Position numbers and translations under genes: made by a program
Source: Sequoia sempervirens
Taxonomy: Eukaryota > Streptophyta > Pinopsida > Cupressales > Cupressaceae
Assembly: GCA_007258455.2 (NCBI GenBank)
Contig: VDFB02115060.1
Coordinates: 21,603-85,602 of the forward strand
Reading direction: 5' to 3'
Length of the DNA stretch: 64,000 bases
Shown here: piece after piece, positions 12,721-25,923 of the stretch
Layout of the letters: each line of letters opens with the position of its first letter
Numbering within the stretch: the stretch's first letter is position 1
Notes under the pieces: generated by a model
Told to the model about the DNA's origin: nothing
The model's input: only the letters and a program-made list of their open reading frames with translations
The model's database searches: none

Positions 12721-13360
12721 GAGGGAGTGGCTCTGAGTGGGTGGTCGGCGCACAAAGGGGCGCCAGGATAGCCCTCGTCAGAGTAGATTTAATAAGTGAT
12801 AATTAAAATAATTAACTAGGATTGGGTAGTAACACACTAAAAAGATAATTATTGCCTCATCCACCTTTGAGTGCTATCACAGACTAAAGGGGATTGAGAA
12901 GGCCATGGTTGGCATGTTCGTTGCCTTGTCTTCGCGAAGGGTAACGGATCCGTATGAGCAACCCTATGGAGTGGTGCCTTGAGATAGGTAGCCTGGATAA
13001 CCGTAGATGGAGGCGGCTCCTAGCGCTCGAGTGCCTGGATAATCTGTTAGTAGATGGAGGTGGCGCCTTGCGATAGGGATGCCTGGAGAATCCATGTTAA
13101 GCCATGCGATGACACTCCCCTCTAACATTCATGTTTATGTTGTCTTTTGGAAATCCTCTGGAATCGGTCATTTGTTTCACTTTGCTGTTCGAATTTGAAT
13201 GCTTTTATGTGTTGTGTAATTTTGTTTAGTTGATGGTGAGTTGTTGTTTTGTTGGTCTTGGTCGGGAACCTCTTCCTTTGCAACTCCTAGCACGGGGGTG
13301 GTCGGGTGGTTCGTGTATCGCACCCCGTTGGGATTCTCTTCTTTTTATGCAGGTTCATCT
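12721..13360 (+). other. Conserved 3'-LTR module, copy in solo LTR 1
   Basis: This segment aligns along its length with 29165-29715 (and 43268-43825) of the chromovirus LTR and with 40410-41315 of solo LTR 2. Shared landmarks in order are GTGGCT, a GCC-rich block, GATGCCTC-like and GAGAAGGCC motifs, GATGACACTC, a TAGCACGGGGGTGG block and a CCCGTTGGG block. It probably contains cis signals such as transcription start or polyadenylation, but I cannot place them. Confidence 0.6.
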
Positions 13361-13823
13361 TTCGGTGTTGAGATGCTGTCTCAATGGATCCTTGTTCGTG
13401 GGTTCCAGATCTATGTATTTGTGTGATTCTTTTTATTGTTGTATCATTCCCACCTAGTTGGGATAGTCTTGTATAAATCTGCACATGGTGCTATTGTTAT
13501 GTAATCTTATGATGATGTAATGTACTCTAAGTGTAACCTCAGTTTTGAGGAGAATTCATAATGATGTTGTAACTTTGGTTATTCTTTTATCATGTTTCTT
13601 ATTTTGTTGTTACTGATGTAATTACTGTTATGGATGGATGAAATTTATGGATCATGTAATAGTTAGTTAATTATCCAAATTAAGTAACGACCTCGTGTTC
13701 CTCAAAGGATTAAGTTATGCAATTTGATTTATGATTACGTTATGTTAGTTACTATTCTATTTAAAAAAAAAATTGTTGCATTTTACTTAATTCCTTTGGG
13801 GTTGCGGCGGGCGTTACAAATGG

Positions 13824-14029
13824 TCATTTCTTGGCCTATGGGTACTTTACAATCTTATTTGGGTTGGATAAGTACAACTAGGTTCATGTTTACTACACCA
13901 TTCAAGTCCCTTAGAGTTTCCCTTATAAATATTTTATTGACAACACTTGAGTTGGTTTGCACATTATCCAAGAACTCACAATAATTACTACCTAATTTAT
14001 TCCCAGAGCTCCTTAGAGTTGCAACCTGG
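13824..14029 (-). other. PBS-proximal internal segment of outer element
   Basis: About 200 bp between the solo LTR insertion and the PBS. In element orientation it begins CCCAGGTTGCAACTCTAAGG. No coding domain is visible. Confidence 0.7.
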
Positions 14030-14042
14030 GGCTCTGATACCA
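14030..14042 (-). other. Primer-binding site of outer element
   Basis: The minus strand reads TGGTATCAGAGCC, the usual plant initiator tRNA-Met PBS. It lies two bases inside the 5' LTR end at 14045. Confidence 0.93.
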
Positions 14043-14044
14043 AG

Positions 14045-17000
14045 TGTAATGCCCATAATTTTATGCTAGAAAAATCCAACAACTTTTTTTTTTGAACCCA
14101 TTAATTAAACTAATTAACACTCTAAGTGGTTATGGTGAAGGATATAACTACAATACACACTACACACCCTGGTGTGGTCACTTCTTAATATAACTTTATA
14201 AATAAATAAATTTGAGCTCTTCTTTAGTGATGGTGTACTAGAGTCAATTTAGCTTGCTCAAACATGCACACATGTACATTTATGAACTAGAGAAAGATAG
14301 GTTATAAACTTATTTAATGATATAAAAATTAAAAAAAAACCAAAAAAAAAACCATAATCTATGAATTAACATCTTTAAGCAATGATCAATTATGTATACC
14401 ATGTTCATATCAAAATATTGATGTTGATATAATAATATTTGGTAACAAAACAAATAATTATTTAGCTTCAATTTAGTTTTTAATGACCTCCTTATTGTTG
14501 GGAATCAAAATAAAATTATCATTAACTATTTGACACAAACTTTAATAATATTATAATTATGTTCAATAACCCAACAACAATATTATTATTACATAATTCT
14601 TGTGTACACAATATTATTGTCATGTGCTTCAAACCCTATTCATAACATTATTGTTGTTTAATATCCAATTCATCCATCTCACATTTGTATTAGAAATGTT
14701 CTCACCTACCTCACCCCAATATATTAACATCGTTTATTTTTTTCTATTTATTTATATAATTAGATGTTATATCTTAATAGTATTTATTCTTCCATTTACC
14801 ATAATAATGTTATAACTATTTAATCACGTCATCATGACTTTTATCCCAATATTATACTTCCCTATTCAATAAAATAATAATTCACTAATTCTATTAGTAC
14901 TATTATTTTACTCATAACAAAATGTTTTATCATAGCACTATAGATATAATTTTAATATCTCCTTGTTTTCAATAGTTTAAATTGATATTACCTTCTATAT
15001 TAATATTTATTTTCTTATATTAATGTCACCTTTTACTTCAATTCCTATTATTATGTTATAATACCAATAAACAATTAATATATTTATATTTACACGTTAC
15101 AATAATTTTATCCAACATTATCAATGATGCATTTAAATTATATTTGAACTTTACTATAATCTCTCTCTACTCGGTAAGTGAAATTTAATGATGTTAAAAA
15201 AATTTACTAATGTAAAACACATTTACTCTCAAAATTGATATTTTACCTTGCAGGTAATATTAGTATTGGTATTTTCTATTATTTAATTTCAAGTTTATTA
15301 CTATTAATATGAAATGTTAAAATTCTTTTTTTATCATTATTCTTGATAATAATTTATTTATTTATTTATTTTAAATTATCATCATTTATTAACATCATCA
15401 TTATTTTATTTTTCCCCTAATAATTAGATTGTTGATAGTAGATTTATCTTATATTAACACTAGCATGATTTTACATTTACTTTTCCTTCTTTTCTTGTCC
15501 CATAACAATAGTAATTATTTTTCCCCCATAATAACTCCATATAACTTTAACCAAAACATAACTAAATGTATTTATATTAATATCACTCATTAATTTTATA
15601 CACAACATTCATTAATTCTTATTTATAGGGTTAAAATTTATTTCAATTTAACTTGTTGGGAGAACAAAAGTGAGGTGAGTAGCTCTTTTTAAGCCCCAAA
15701 CTTTATTCCAATAATGCAAGAAACTCAACTCCATTTTTATAATCTTCATGTCCGACTTTAGGTCAAAACATTATCTCCACTCTATTTACTGCCCTAACTT
15801 ACCTCCTCTCTTTTCTTATCTATTGAAGCTATTTTCTTATTTGGCAGGGGTGTGTGAAGCCAAGATGACAGTGTTCAAAATAGGGCATACAGGTTTATCT
15901 CCTCCTGAAACTAGGCCGGATGAAATTTGAGCAGTGTCTATTTTTTTTGGGGTGTTTGATCCATCATTACATGTATGCTACCCTGTTGCAGAATGGCAAG
16001 TATATTTTATTTTATCAAGGATACTGGACCGAGTTTGTATGGAGTTTCCAGAGATCTCTGTTTTTTATTTATTTATTTTTAATTTATATACTTTATTATT
16101 TTATCCGATTAACCTTTTTTCTTGCTAAAAAAATTGACGAGATTTAAGGTGACTGCTCCCAAATGCCACAGGGGCAGCTAAGCAACACCACATGGGTTGT
16201 GCCCTTGCTGGGAGGGGGCAACGCCTCCCTTCCCAGCCACGACTAGGGTTTGGGAGGGTCGTTCCGTACCCAGCACCACTATTTTTACTTTATTTTATTT
16301 TATTTAAATTTATATGTAAATATATATTTTTCTTTTCAGATTATATAAATAATAAAATATTTTCATTACATAGTGTATATATTAGATAAGATGAATAGAT
16401 GTAGATTCATTTTTTTTGTTTGTTTCCATACATTTAGATGCATTTCAAATTTTATTTAACAAGTATATCTACAGATGATGGTTTAGATCCAATAACAGCG
16501 GTTTAAACATTTTACCGGCTTATTTGTTTATTTACTCATTATATATATATATATCCTCTATTATTACAGAGATAAAATCAAAAGAGTGGTATACGAATTT
16601 CAGGATATAAGAGTTCTTTGTTTTTACTGTGGTAAATTAGAGAACAGAGGCTTTATTGCTTTCAAATACATTTTATAATCTAATTGTATTTTCACAAGTA
16701 TGCTGGAAGAAAAAAAATTTCAAGGCATAAAGTATTAGTAACATCATTTGTAACATTAGACATTATAGCCTAGGAATTTATATGTTTATTTATTTATTTG
16801 CATCACTTTACTATAGGTATTATTTATTTTGAGGAATAGATATATTTTGGTTTGGTCAACAAAATAAAAAGAATACATCCCATTTTCTTTAAAGTTTTGA
16901 ACTTATGTTCTCATAACTTTATTTATATGTATATATATGTATTTTGCTTTATTGAAAGGAATAAATAGATTTTCCTTCAAACTATCCTAACATTTCAACA

Positions 17001-17539
17001 ATATCATTTATTTAGCTTACATAATGTATGATACTAAATAATCATTGACTCCAATAATTTCTTTAAAAAAAATCAAGACAAAGAGATGTAGTGAGAAACA
17101 TGCTAATAAGTAAGAACTTACTTCGCTACCTATTTTCTTTCTTTTCTTCAATTCAACAAAATAAAATTTCTTCAATATTACACACAATATTTAGGATTAC
17201 AACAAAAAGAAACACACAAGAATAAGGCTTGCTCTTTTTCATACTCCTTTACCCATTTCAACAAGATACTTTCATTTTACAATAATACTTCAAACTAAAA
17301 TAAAATGAATAATCATGCCAAAGAATGCAAGCTTGCTCTCCACCCTACCATAATGGCGTCATGGAGCATCGTGGGCTCTAGCCATACCCTCGAGCAAGGA
17401 ATTATTTTAGCCCACAATGATCAGTGGAGTCTTTTCTCATTTTTACAAAGGAATAAAACTAACATAGCACAACTTACATGCATGTATGTCCTCTACTTTA
17501 TGTTTTCAAGCATGATCCGTAGAATAGTTCAACTCCTTA
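14045..17539 (-). repeat. 5' LTR of outer element, downstream part
   Basis: On the plus strand it begins TGTAATGCCC at 14045, which is the LTR end in element orientation. It matches 1-3311 from 14221 on. It stops at 17539 where the middle element is inserted (TSD CCTTA at 17535-17539) and resumes at 50408. A GC-rich island at about 16150-16280 corresponds to 1920-2055. Total LTR length after removing the insertion is about 4.8 kb. Confidence 0.92.
15735..15741 (-). promoter_or_regulatory. Candidate TATA box in outer 5' LTR
   Basis: The minus strand reads TATAAAA in the context GATTATAAAAATGGAG. It is kept in the other LTR copy at 1507-1513. No other promoter element is evident, so the call is tentative. 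Confidence 0.3.
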
Positions 17540-18790
17540 TGTAAGACCCCACCTTGTTGTATAGTAGTCATAAGTACTCTAATGGTACCATTGGTAAGAT
17601 TTCCCTTTTAGCGATCATTACTTGAATCAAAGGAATAGATTATACAACATAGAATTAACATCGAACATGCAATATACATGGTTTTGATTCATAGTTAAGG
17701 TGATAGTATGTGGCTAATATCATTAGATGTTTAAATGATTATTGGGTACCATTCATTTAGTTCTTGAGACCTTATCATGCAAAGTGACTAAAATATTTAT
17801 AATTTGTATCAATAGACTTTAGATCCCATTTCATGAATCTGGATGCACATCATGTTAGTGTCATATGTAAGATAGTTCAATTAGCAAGGGTTGTATGTAT
17901 CATGGAGAAATATTAATCTAAGATAAGTACTATTTCCCTATATGATCAGTTACTTGGTGATTAGAATGGAAAGAAAGGTATTCTACAAGTTATTATTTAC
18001 TAATATTAAATTAGTTGTGATTCCTCAATATTGACAAGTGGTCAACCTTTCCATAAACATTCATTATCCTATTACAGTGCAAATTATTGAGATCATTAAA
18101 GTAGTTATTTGAAATGTTATTTTTAATGTATTATGTTCTCCCCAGAGCTAATATTTTTCTTAGATAGACCAACTAGTTGTGAATTAAATGATATATATTT
18201 GCAAATCTAAATAATAACTATAGAAGCGAGTTAATTAGAGAATATATATATAGTTATGTTGTAGTTGATCAAAGAATGATCATGTGAATTATCATTTAAT
18301 TTGTTAATGACTAATTTACTTAAGCATGCTGAATTTAATCTAGTATGGATACAATTAGCATCATAAAGTGCTAACATGTAGTGGCAAGAAGTTGTGTTTC
18401 AAAATTGGATATTTTGGACAATAATCATCTGAGCAACATACAATAAGCATGATCAAGGTTAGCAAATTTGATTAATATTCAAGTAATAGTTTGATTTTAA
18501 ATATGTCATTTAAATTATTTCATTTTGGAGTATTGACAGTGGCAAAAGTGTGTAGGATTATTTAACGGTCAATGGAAGGTGAGAGGATCACCAAGACCCT
18601 AATTATTTCCCCCTTCACAATGTGAAACTTATAGGTTATTTATGTGATTGTGAAGTGTTGTTGTCTTGTGCATATTGTTAATAGTTTTAAATTTGTGAGA
18701 AATAAAAGTGTTTTAAAATGTTTATTCATGTGTGCAAAAAGTGTAACCCGTAGGGAACTTGGTAGGGCATGTTTAGAGGGTAGTAAATGG

Positions 18791-18797
18791 TATAAAA
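18791..18797 (+). promoter_or_regulatory. Candidate TATA box in middle 5' LTR
   Basis: TATAAAAGGGGG lies about 1.25 kb into the LTR, followed by a purine-rich stretch. The box is unchanged in the 3' LTR at 47156-47162. No start site is known. Confidence 0.5.
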
Positions 18798-21203
18798 GGG
18801 GGAGGAAGTCAATTTTAAAATCCCCACTCGAGTGTTTATGGTTAGGGCACAAAGGAGGGTGATAAAAAGAGGCTTTTGGGATTGTTTTGAGGGGGAATGA
18901 GAGGTTGAAAAAAAAAGACTTCACAAAAGGAGGAGGAGGAGGAGGAACGATGGATACAATGCAACTATGAGGTAGGAATCTTATGTTTAAATTGTTGTTT
19001 TTTTTTTGTGGTTGCAAATTTCTACAAGTTTCCTTTTTGTTGTAGTTGTTGGAAGTCTCTTGTTGTTGTTGTTGTTACAAGTCCTTATTGTTGTTAATTC
19101 AAGTGCTAGGGAGTATGAGATTTAGAGTAATAGTCTTGTAGGGCTCCCTCTATTCAGTTCCATGTGTGGTGTACCCTGTTTTATGTTTGAACCTATAATG
19201 GTCCCTTGTAGTGTTAGAAAACCTGTTGCTCTATTGTATCTATGGTTGCATAAATCTTGAAAGGGTCCATGGTGATTTCTCTTGGCTCGGGGGTTGGCTA
19301 GAGCCCTTTGTGGCATTATGATGCCAATATGGAAGGGAGGAGAGCTTTTTCCTTCCCATTGGTTGGTTGAGTTTCATATTGCTGGTTAAAGTTGGAGATC
19401 TCACCCATTTGCTTAGCTTTTGGATTTCAAAGATACTGGACTTTGTTAGACAAGGAAATAGCTACCTATATCTCTTGTAAGGAATCTGCATGAAAGTTGT
19501 GATAAAAAAACATATTTGTGAACAAAGGAAAGTGCATGTATGGAAATATATAAGTGTTTTACTTTATGAGCTTCCTTGGAAAACATCAAACATTGTATTC
19601 AACTGATATTTGTTAGGATTTATGAGGAGAATATAAATCATTCATAGATTATTAATAGTTCATGATGGTTTTATTTAGATTTTAGTTTCCTTTGATAAAT
19701 AAAGATAAATACACCTAGAGGAAGGATTATTTGGGGGTTTTGAAATAATACAGATTTAGGATCTAAATGGACCATGCATAGTCTAAGTATTGGTCTGTTG
19801 TGTGCAAGAGTGTACCTAGAAAATCATGTTAACTTGCAAAACAACAAATTGAGAATGAATGAACAACGTATTATCCTGAGTCTACAGTCTTGCAAATGAA
19901 TCTAAATTGCTTGAAGTGCTCTTGATGCAACTCTAGATGGATTTCTTCAACCCTTGCCTTTTTTTTTGAAATCTCTTAAACACTTTGTTATTTCATTTTG
20001 TTCCTGCAACCAAATTGAAACACAGATTAAAAAAAAAAAACCACAATCAATAAAGAAAAGAGATACAAAAAAATCAATTAATAAATAAATAAATAAATGT
20101 TAATTCATCCTGCAACTAAGGTAATCCAGCATTGGAGGCTCGGCCTGGAGGGCTACAACCATCTAGTCAATGTGTCTCAGCAGGGTAGGCTGATAGCCTC
20201 TTAAGGGCATCCCCAAATTTGGTTACCTCTCCTTACACCACCAATTTATAGAAATGTGGCTACACTGCCAAAAGTATGGACTTGAAACTAGTGAATTTGA
20301 ACCCAAAAAAAAAGAAAAAAGAAAACCATCATTCAATAATGAGACACCCTCCCTCATTTCCTATCAGCTGCTGGTAACACGTTGCTGTTCTCGCCAGATA
20401 AAATCAGCTACCGTCCCTTTTCCATCTTCTCAGCTGAAAAGGAAATGCATAAGGATAGTTTTATTAGGGTTGTGCCTTTGATGAGAAAAAAATAAAATTA
20501 AATTAAATATGTAGAAACTAGGGCATATTCATGTTAAGCCTAGAGGTGACGCGTAGGCATTAAGAAGAGTAAATGGAAATAGCTGTTGGAGAATCCAGAA
20601 TTATTTAGTTTAAATAAATCAATTAGCTTTGAACAACATCCACTTTTAAGCCTTATAACGTCATTCTTAATTTGGAAGGTCAAACTAACCTGTCTTAAGC
20701 TAACTCTCCCATTATTGGGTATATTACTCTTTGTGATGTTAAAGAAAACTAAATGTTGAAAAACTAAAAAAAAATATAACCATATAAATAAGGTTTCTTT
20801 TTGCCAACTGTAAATGAAACAATGAAGATAGCATGTTTGTTTTAGAATTTAATGTAAGGAGAGTGGCGTTCAAAATTCACATCCCTCCCATCTTAGCTTT
20901 TAAGAGAATTCTACGTAATTCTCATATTAAATATTCCTTCAATAAAGGAAAAGAGACTATATTCCTACTCCATGAAGAAAAGATTAGAATAGTTTAAGAT
21001 AACGGTATGTATAAAGATTAAGCATTGGTAATAAAGGAAGAAAGAATTTTCATTTTGCTTATTTTAGGTTTGTTTTTAGAGTAAAGTAGTGTGTATAAAG
21101 ATTTATATATATGAAGTAATATTTGTAGTGTTATGGGATAATCATTATTATTATGATTTTAATTTATTTCTTAAAATAAATAAAATATATATGTATATAG
21201 AGG

Positions 21204-21246
<43 letters not shown>
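21204..21246. repeat. TA microsatellite
   Basis: About 21 TA units. The corresponding site in the other LTR (near 49562-49580) is much shorter, so it changed length after insertion. Confidence 0.95.
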
Positions 21247-21250
<4 letters not shown>

Positions 21251-21944
21251 GATAAATAAAATAATATATATTATACAGATTTATATATTGAATAAACCAG
21301 TTTGTGGGTTTGTCAAATTTATTTGGGAGCATTAAGTTAACAATATATAATTAGCCCCTTATTTTAAAATTGGTGTACTCAAATCATATGACTAAATAAG
21401 AATATTATTATATTATTGTCTTAATGGATATTGGGAATTTGGTAACAAAGGAAAAGAGGGAAAGTGAACTTAAAATATGAATACCTAACAATTATTATTT
21501 TATAGTGAATTGTTGGTGTTGCTATCGCTTAAAGTTGTAAATCAAAATAATTATAAGTATATAATCTAGGAAGAGAATTTTAGTGTACAAAAAAAGATCT
21601 CAAAAATATTATCTTCAGTACATCTTTCATAACTCAATGAAACATTATTTATTTTCTTTATAAATCAAAATTTCTATTAACTAGGTAGGATTGGGAGTTA
21701 TGTAAACTGTGGGGTTTATCCATATTAGAATCTCAACAAGGAAAGTATTTTAATATATTCCATTTTAATCAAGAGTGAGACAAGGCTCTCTCAAAAAAAA
21801 ATTCTTCTCCTTTGAGTCTCTCTCTAATCTTCGATCCTCGCACCTTTATGGGCATAAGCCACTCACTTGCATTCAAGAATAATCTTATGCCTAAGTGGGG
21901 AACCCTCTTCTTGGAATAAATGGGGATATTGTATTGTCTTGTAA

Positions 21945-21957
21945 AAAAAAAAAAGAA

Positions 21958-21990
<33 letters not shown>

Positions 21991-21995
21991 AGAAA
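21945..21995. repeat. GAAA/GAA purine microsatellite
   Basis: An A run followed by GAA and about eight GAAA units on the plus strand. The homologous tract in the 3' LTR at about 50004-50055 has fewer GAAA and more GAA units. Confidence 0.9.
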
Positions 21996-22351
21996 TATCC
22001 TCGTGTGATAATATTGTATAATATATACTGTAAACTTAAATAAATCCGAAAGAGGAGGGTCAATGGGGAACTCTCCCCACTAGGTCATTGTGAGGACTCA
22101 TCACCATGATTGTTTGGCCACTTAGGTCTTTGTAGCGGATAATCTTCCCTTTGTGAGAATAACCAATGCTTTTGACTTTAAGTGAAGCATAACTTTTGTG
22201 TGTGTGAATCATCAGGCGAGTGGTTGGCAAGGATGTTAGAGGGGTCAAGTAAGAAAGGGGGTGCTTAGTGCAAGAGAAATCCAAGTAGTGTCTAAAAAAA
22301 AATTAAAAAATGGCAAGGATTTCTTGTATTATATTTTTGGGGCATCACATT

Positions 22352-22364
22352 TGGTATGAGAGCC
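22352..22364 (+). other. Primer-binding site of middle element
   Basis: TGGTATGAGAGCC differs by one base from the tRNA-Met PBS TGGTATCAGAGCC. It lies two bases after the LTR end at 22349. The mismatch is probably post-insertion decay. Confidence 0.88.
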
Positions 22365-25300
22365 CAGGTTGAAACATTGGGTACTCTGGGATCAATATGG
22401 GTCTTATAGTTTTGTACATTGTGAATCTTGGCAACATTTTAATCAATTAACTTTTAAATCAAACTTAGTAAATCGTGTGAGCTAACCTTATATTTTAACA
22501 TTGAATTCCAATTTCAATAAACTATCTAACATAGGAATTAATTGTGAATCAAAATTTGACCTTCTGAGATATTTAGTTAATGATAATTAGCCATAAGAAA
22601 TCACAATCTTCTGAAGACCGAACCAATAGGACCACCATGTTCTCATAGAAGATGTGAATGTCGGGAAAGAATAATAGTTTAATTAATAAGGATTATCAAG
22701 TCGAATTTATAATTGTTGTCACCCTTTATTCTAAACCTTAAAAGGTGGGTGATGTTAAATACGACTGTGAGGAGTTTAATAAACTAGGGGTAAAATGCAA
22801 GCACCTTAATAGCCATATTTCGAGAAACCTAAATTTATGTCACCTTGCACACCCATAGTCTTGGAAGGACATTAATAATTCTTACAAAATTTGATATAAT
22901 TAATTATTATGGATGGTTTACTATAGGCTTGGAAAATTAAATAAAATTATTATTAATCTATGGTCAAATTTGGTAAGATCAATCATATCCTTACACCATA
23001 GTGGATGTAATGAGCAGTTGTAGAAGATTAATTGAAGGATTCACCTAGCAAGCTTTATGCAAGGTTCAAATTTGAAATGGATGGTTCAAGTCACCCTCAG
23101 AAAGGAGAATTAGGTTTAATGATTAGATATAAAATGATGTAACTAATTTTGTAATAAAAGCACCAAATAGATGTTGTGCATAAGAAAATTTCACAACTCC
23201 TTGGAGAACCTTAAAAGGTGTAACTATTTGACCTAATTATGTCTACCATGTTTTAATCTTGATTGATGAGAGTGGGCCACTTCTAAGTTTCACAACTAAT
23301 CAATACGATCAACAAGTGTACCACCCTAGAAAACCTTGTTAAATTCAATTTTGTGTGCAATTCTAATTTTCCCTAATCCAAATTGGAAGTTTGATAGGAA
23401 GTAAATTGAGGATTTCACCTATGGAGTGATTTATCCTTTCTTCCTTTAAGGATAATAATGTACAACTTAAGATCGTGATTTAGCCTTCAAAAGAGCCCCT
23501 TTATTAAGTGCCTTAAAACCCAAGAAAATTTACCTTTTGATTGGTAAGTAAAATTACATAGCCAATAAAATCCACAACTCACAACCTTGTTTTGTGTTGA
23601 AAATCTGATTTAGATGAACAAACAAAGTTGTACCTTATCTTAAAGTAAATGGTGAAACTAGAAACTTGCTTAAGTACGTTCCTAAGCAAACGATTACCTA
23701 GAATATTTAAGGGGACTATAAAAATGACCCAACCGTTATGCTATGTTGTTAAAGACTAAAGTAGCAAGAAAAGAAGAAGAAGCAAGATTTCCTAGGTTCA
23801 AGCTAAAGATTAAAATGCATATCTAGGATATGAGAGTTGAAGGCTAGCTAATGTGTGTTAAATGAGTCACTTGCTAGTTAGTTAAATTTCAGACCTTCTT
23901 GGAAGGACTTTGTTAAAAGCATAGTAGTAATTCAAAATACTATCTATGGAAATTTATTCATTTTTCTTTTCCTATACATTGCTAAGGACTAGAGACTTGA
24001 TAGTGCAAGAATAAGAAAGCTTAGGTGTTGGAAATAAATTAGTAGTGTAAGCGAGTGGGTGTTGTATTTAAAATTTGTAGAGTTCTCTTGTGTAAGTTAA
24101 TTAATTGTTAGTTTACTTTTTAGTCAAGTAATGAATTATGTGTGAGTACGGTGAATTATGTGAATGGTATATTAAAGCATATAAATAGGAGGCATTAAAA
24201 TAGGCAAGTAAAATTTCTATTATTGTTGTGTGTTACTATCCCTGGCTTGTATTCACCTAAAGAACATATACACATGGGTATAATCAAGGAAAACTGTAGC
24301 TAGTTAAATTTCTAGTACTTTCTACTTCTTAGTTTGCCTTTGTGTCTTACAAAGTTGGAGGGAATTATGATCATGAAGATGAAGAATATAGCAAGTGCTA
24401 GATGATTCAATTTTAGGATATAAAGTGCTAAATTGTAAAGATATATGAAGGCTAATGTGTTACAATAAGTTGTTATTTAATAATTTATCATGTATCTGAT
24501 GCACTAATGGTAATATTCCTTTTGATGCAATGTTCCAAATGATGATGGTTGCCAAATTACTTTGTAACTAAGAAAAAATCCTTGCAACATGTTGTGTAAA
24601 CTAGAATGAAATTTCCCTTTATCTAGACTCATTAGTAAACATAACAACTTGAGTGGAACAAAATTGGAAACAAAGCTAGTTCCAAACATGGAGATTTAGC
24701 TTGGCCAAATCTGAAACCGTAGGTACCAATTTATAAGGTAAGAGTGTGATGCACTGAGTATATTCCCATTTCTATGAAATTTGAAGTAATATCTATACTA
24801 TAGCTATGTATCATCTAACAAATTCTTTTATTTATGAAAATGAGTAGATGTTAAAAAAAATGGTTAGACAAAGTGATCATGTTATAGAGTAATCAGAGTG
24901 TGTGTGGGTGTAACAACATCTGTGTTATGTTGTGTTATGGTGTGCTGAACTACATAAAGTTTATTGAGTTGTGACATGTCAAGTGGAAACCTTGTAAATG
25001 TGTTGTGCCCAAGTATGTGATATTGGATATCCAACTTGGGGTAAGGGTGGGTGGACATCTAGTGCGATTCCCTATATGTACCCTTTGTGAAGTGCGTTAT
25101 ATAAGATAGCTAGTTGCAAAGTTATGTAAATGTGTTAAATGTGTATCTATTAAATGGAATGTGATGTATTTATTTGTGTTAGTCATATTTGTATGTTAAA
25201 TGTGTACCCCTAGTGTATGGTTCCCCCCTTATGGGAGTGTGATGCCAGCTAGTGTAAATAGGGGTGGAGAGATACATGGTCCCCAATCGAGATTTTACAA

Positions 25301-25484
25301 TCTTAGGGCATTGTCCCTAATCTTGATAAAGGATCTATGTCGAGTCATTGTAATCTTCCTATGGACGTCGACCGTGGCCTACTCCCCCACATATGAGAGC
25401 CACACTTGTTGGTTCATAGTGCAAACCTATTCCTTGATGTTTATAACCCATGGGTAAAGGATGGAATAATATGGACCGCTAGTT
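22365..25484 (+). other. Non-coding internal region of middle element, left part
   Basis: No retroviral domain is visible in any frame. About 24950-25479 is homologous to the outer element (about 6015-6490, reverse), including a segment around 25195-25260. The rest, 22365-24950, shows no recognisable feature. The last five bases, TAGTT, are one TSD copy of the chromovirus; the insertion cut through the hairpin array. Confidence 0.75.
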
Positions 25485-25770
25485 TGTAGTACCCCTCCAT
25501 TTATGCTTATGTTTTCTATTGCATGTTTTTATACTGTTAGACTTTGGTACTCTGTTTGGATATTTTGATCGCTGATTTTGAGCAACAGTGGATTTACTTT
25601 GTGACATGATGATACATTGTATGGTGATTACTGATTTATGATATGCTTTGATATAGCGTAGATGTTTTCCTTTAGATGATTATTGCTATGTATATGTTTA
25701 TGATGGACTAACTATTATTTAATTCGTCAGTCTGATGTGACGTGTATTGGTGTGGAGAACAAAATCGCAT

Positions 25771-25786
25771 CACTCGCTTGCGAGTG
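25771..25786 (+). repeat. Conserved LTR palindrome (chromovirus 5' LTR)
   Basis: CACTCGC-TT-GCGAGTG, identical to the one in solo LTR 1 at 9141-9156. The 3' LTR has CACTCAC-TT-GTGAGTG at 35277-35292, where both arms changed together and pairing is kept. Confidence 0.88.
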
Positions 25787-25884
25787 CCTTGTCATGTCCG
25801 TAATTTTCTCTGCACGGTGTGCTTGTTCAATGGTTTATATATATATATGCATGTTATTGCTTGGTTGCAGGATTGCAAGTACAT

Positions 25885-25923
25885 GACACTGACTCCACCT
25901 AGTTACTCAGGTCTGAGCGTGTC
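25885..25923 (+). repeat. Second LTR hairpin (chromovirus 5' LTR)
   Basis: GACAC pairs with GTGTC at the outside, and CCT pairs with AGG inside around a short loop. It occupies the place of the hairpin at 9254-9287 in solo LTR 1 but with different stem bases. Confidence 0.5.

Larger units (their letters stand above)
8864..13818 (+). mobile_element. Solo LTR 1, chromovirus-type (4955 bp), TSD AATGG
   Basis: It starts TGTAATACTCCC and ends GGGCGTTACA, and is flanked on both sides by AATGG (8859-8863, 13819-13823). No second LTR, PBS or coding domain lies inside, so it is best read as a solo LTR left by recombination. Its first 450 bp and last 1.1 kb hold modules homologous to the chromovirus LTR at 25485. 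Several GC-richer stretches (about 9920-10050, 10710-11060, 11170-11400) contain open frames up to 113 residues with no recognisable family; I do not annotate genes there. Confidence 0.88.
17540..22349 (+). repeat. 5' LTR of middle element (4810 bp)
   Basis: It begins TGTAAGACCCC and ends GGGGCATCACA. Compared with the 3' copy it has an extra segment of roughly 280 bp near 21460-21750, a much longer TA microsatellite at 21204-21246, and lacks about 95 bp present at 46579-46673. An open frame on the minus strand at 18640-19017 is proline-rich low-complexity sequence and is not called. Confidence 0.93.

Noticed and set aside
18640..19017. 125-residue minus-strand frame, partly repeated at 47005-47438
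   Set aside because: Proline runs come from a GGA microsatellite; the copies differ by frame and length.
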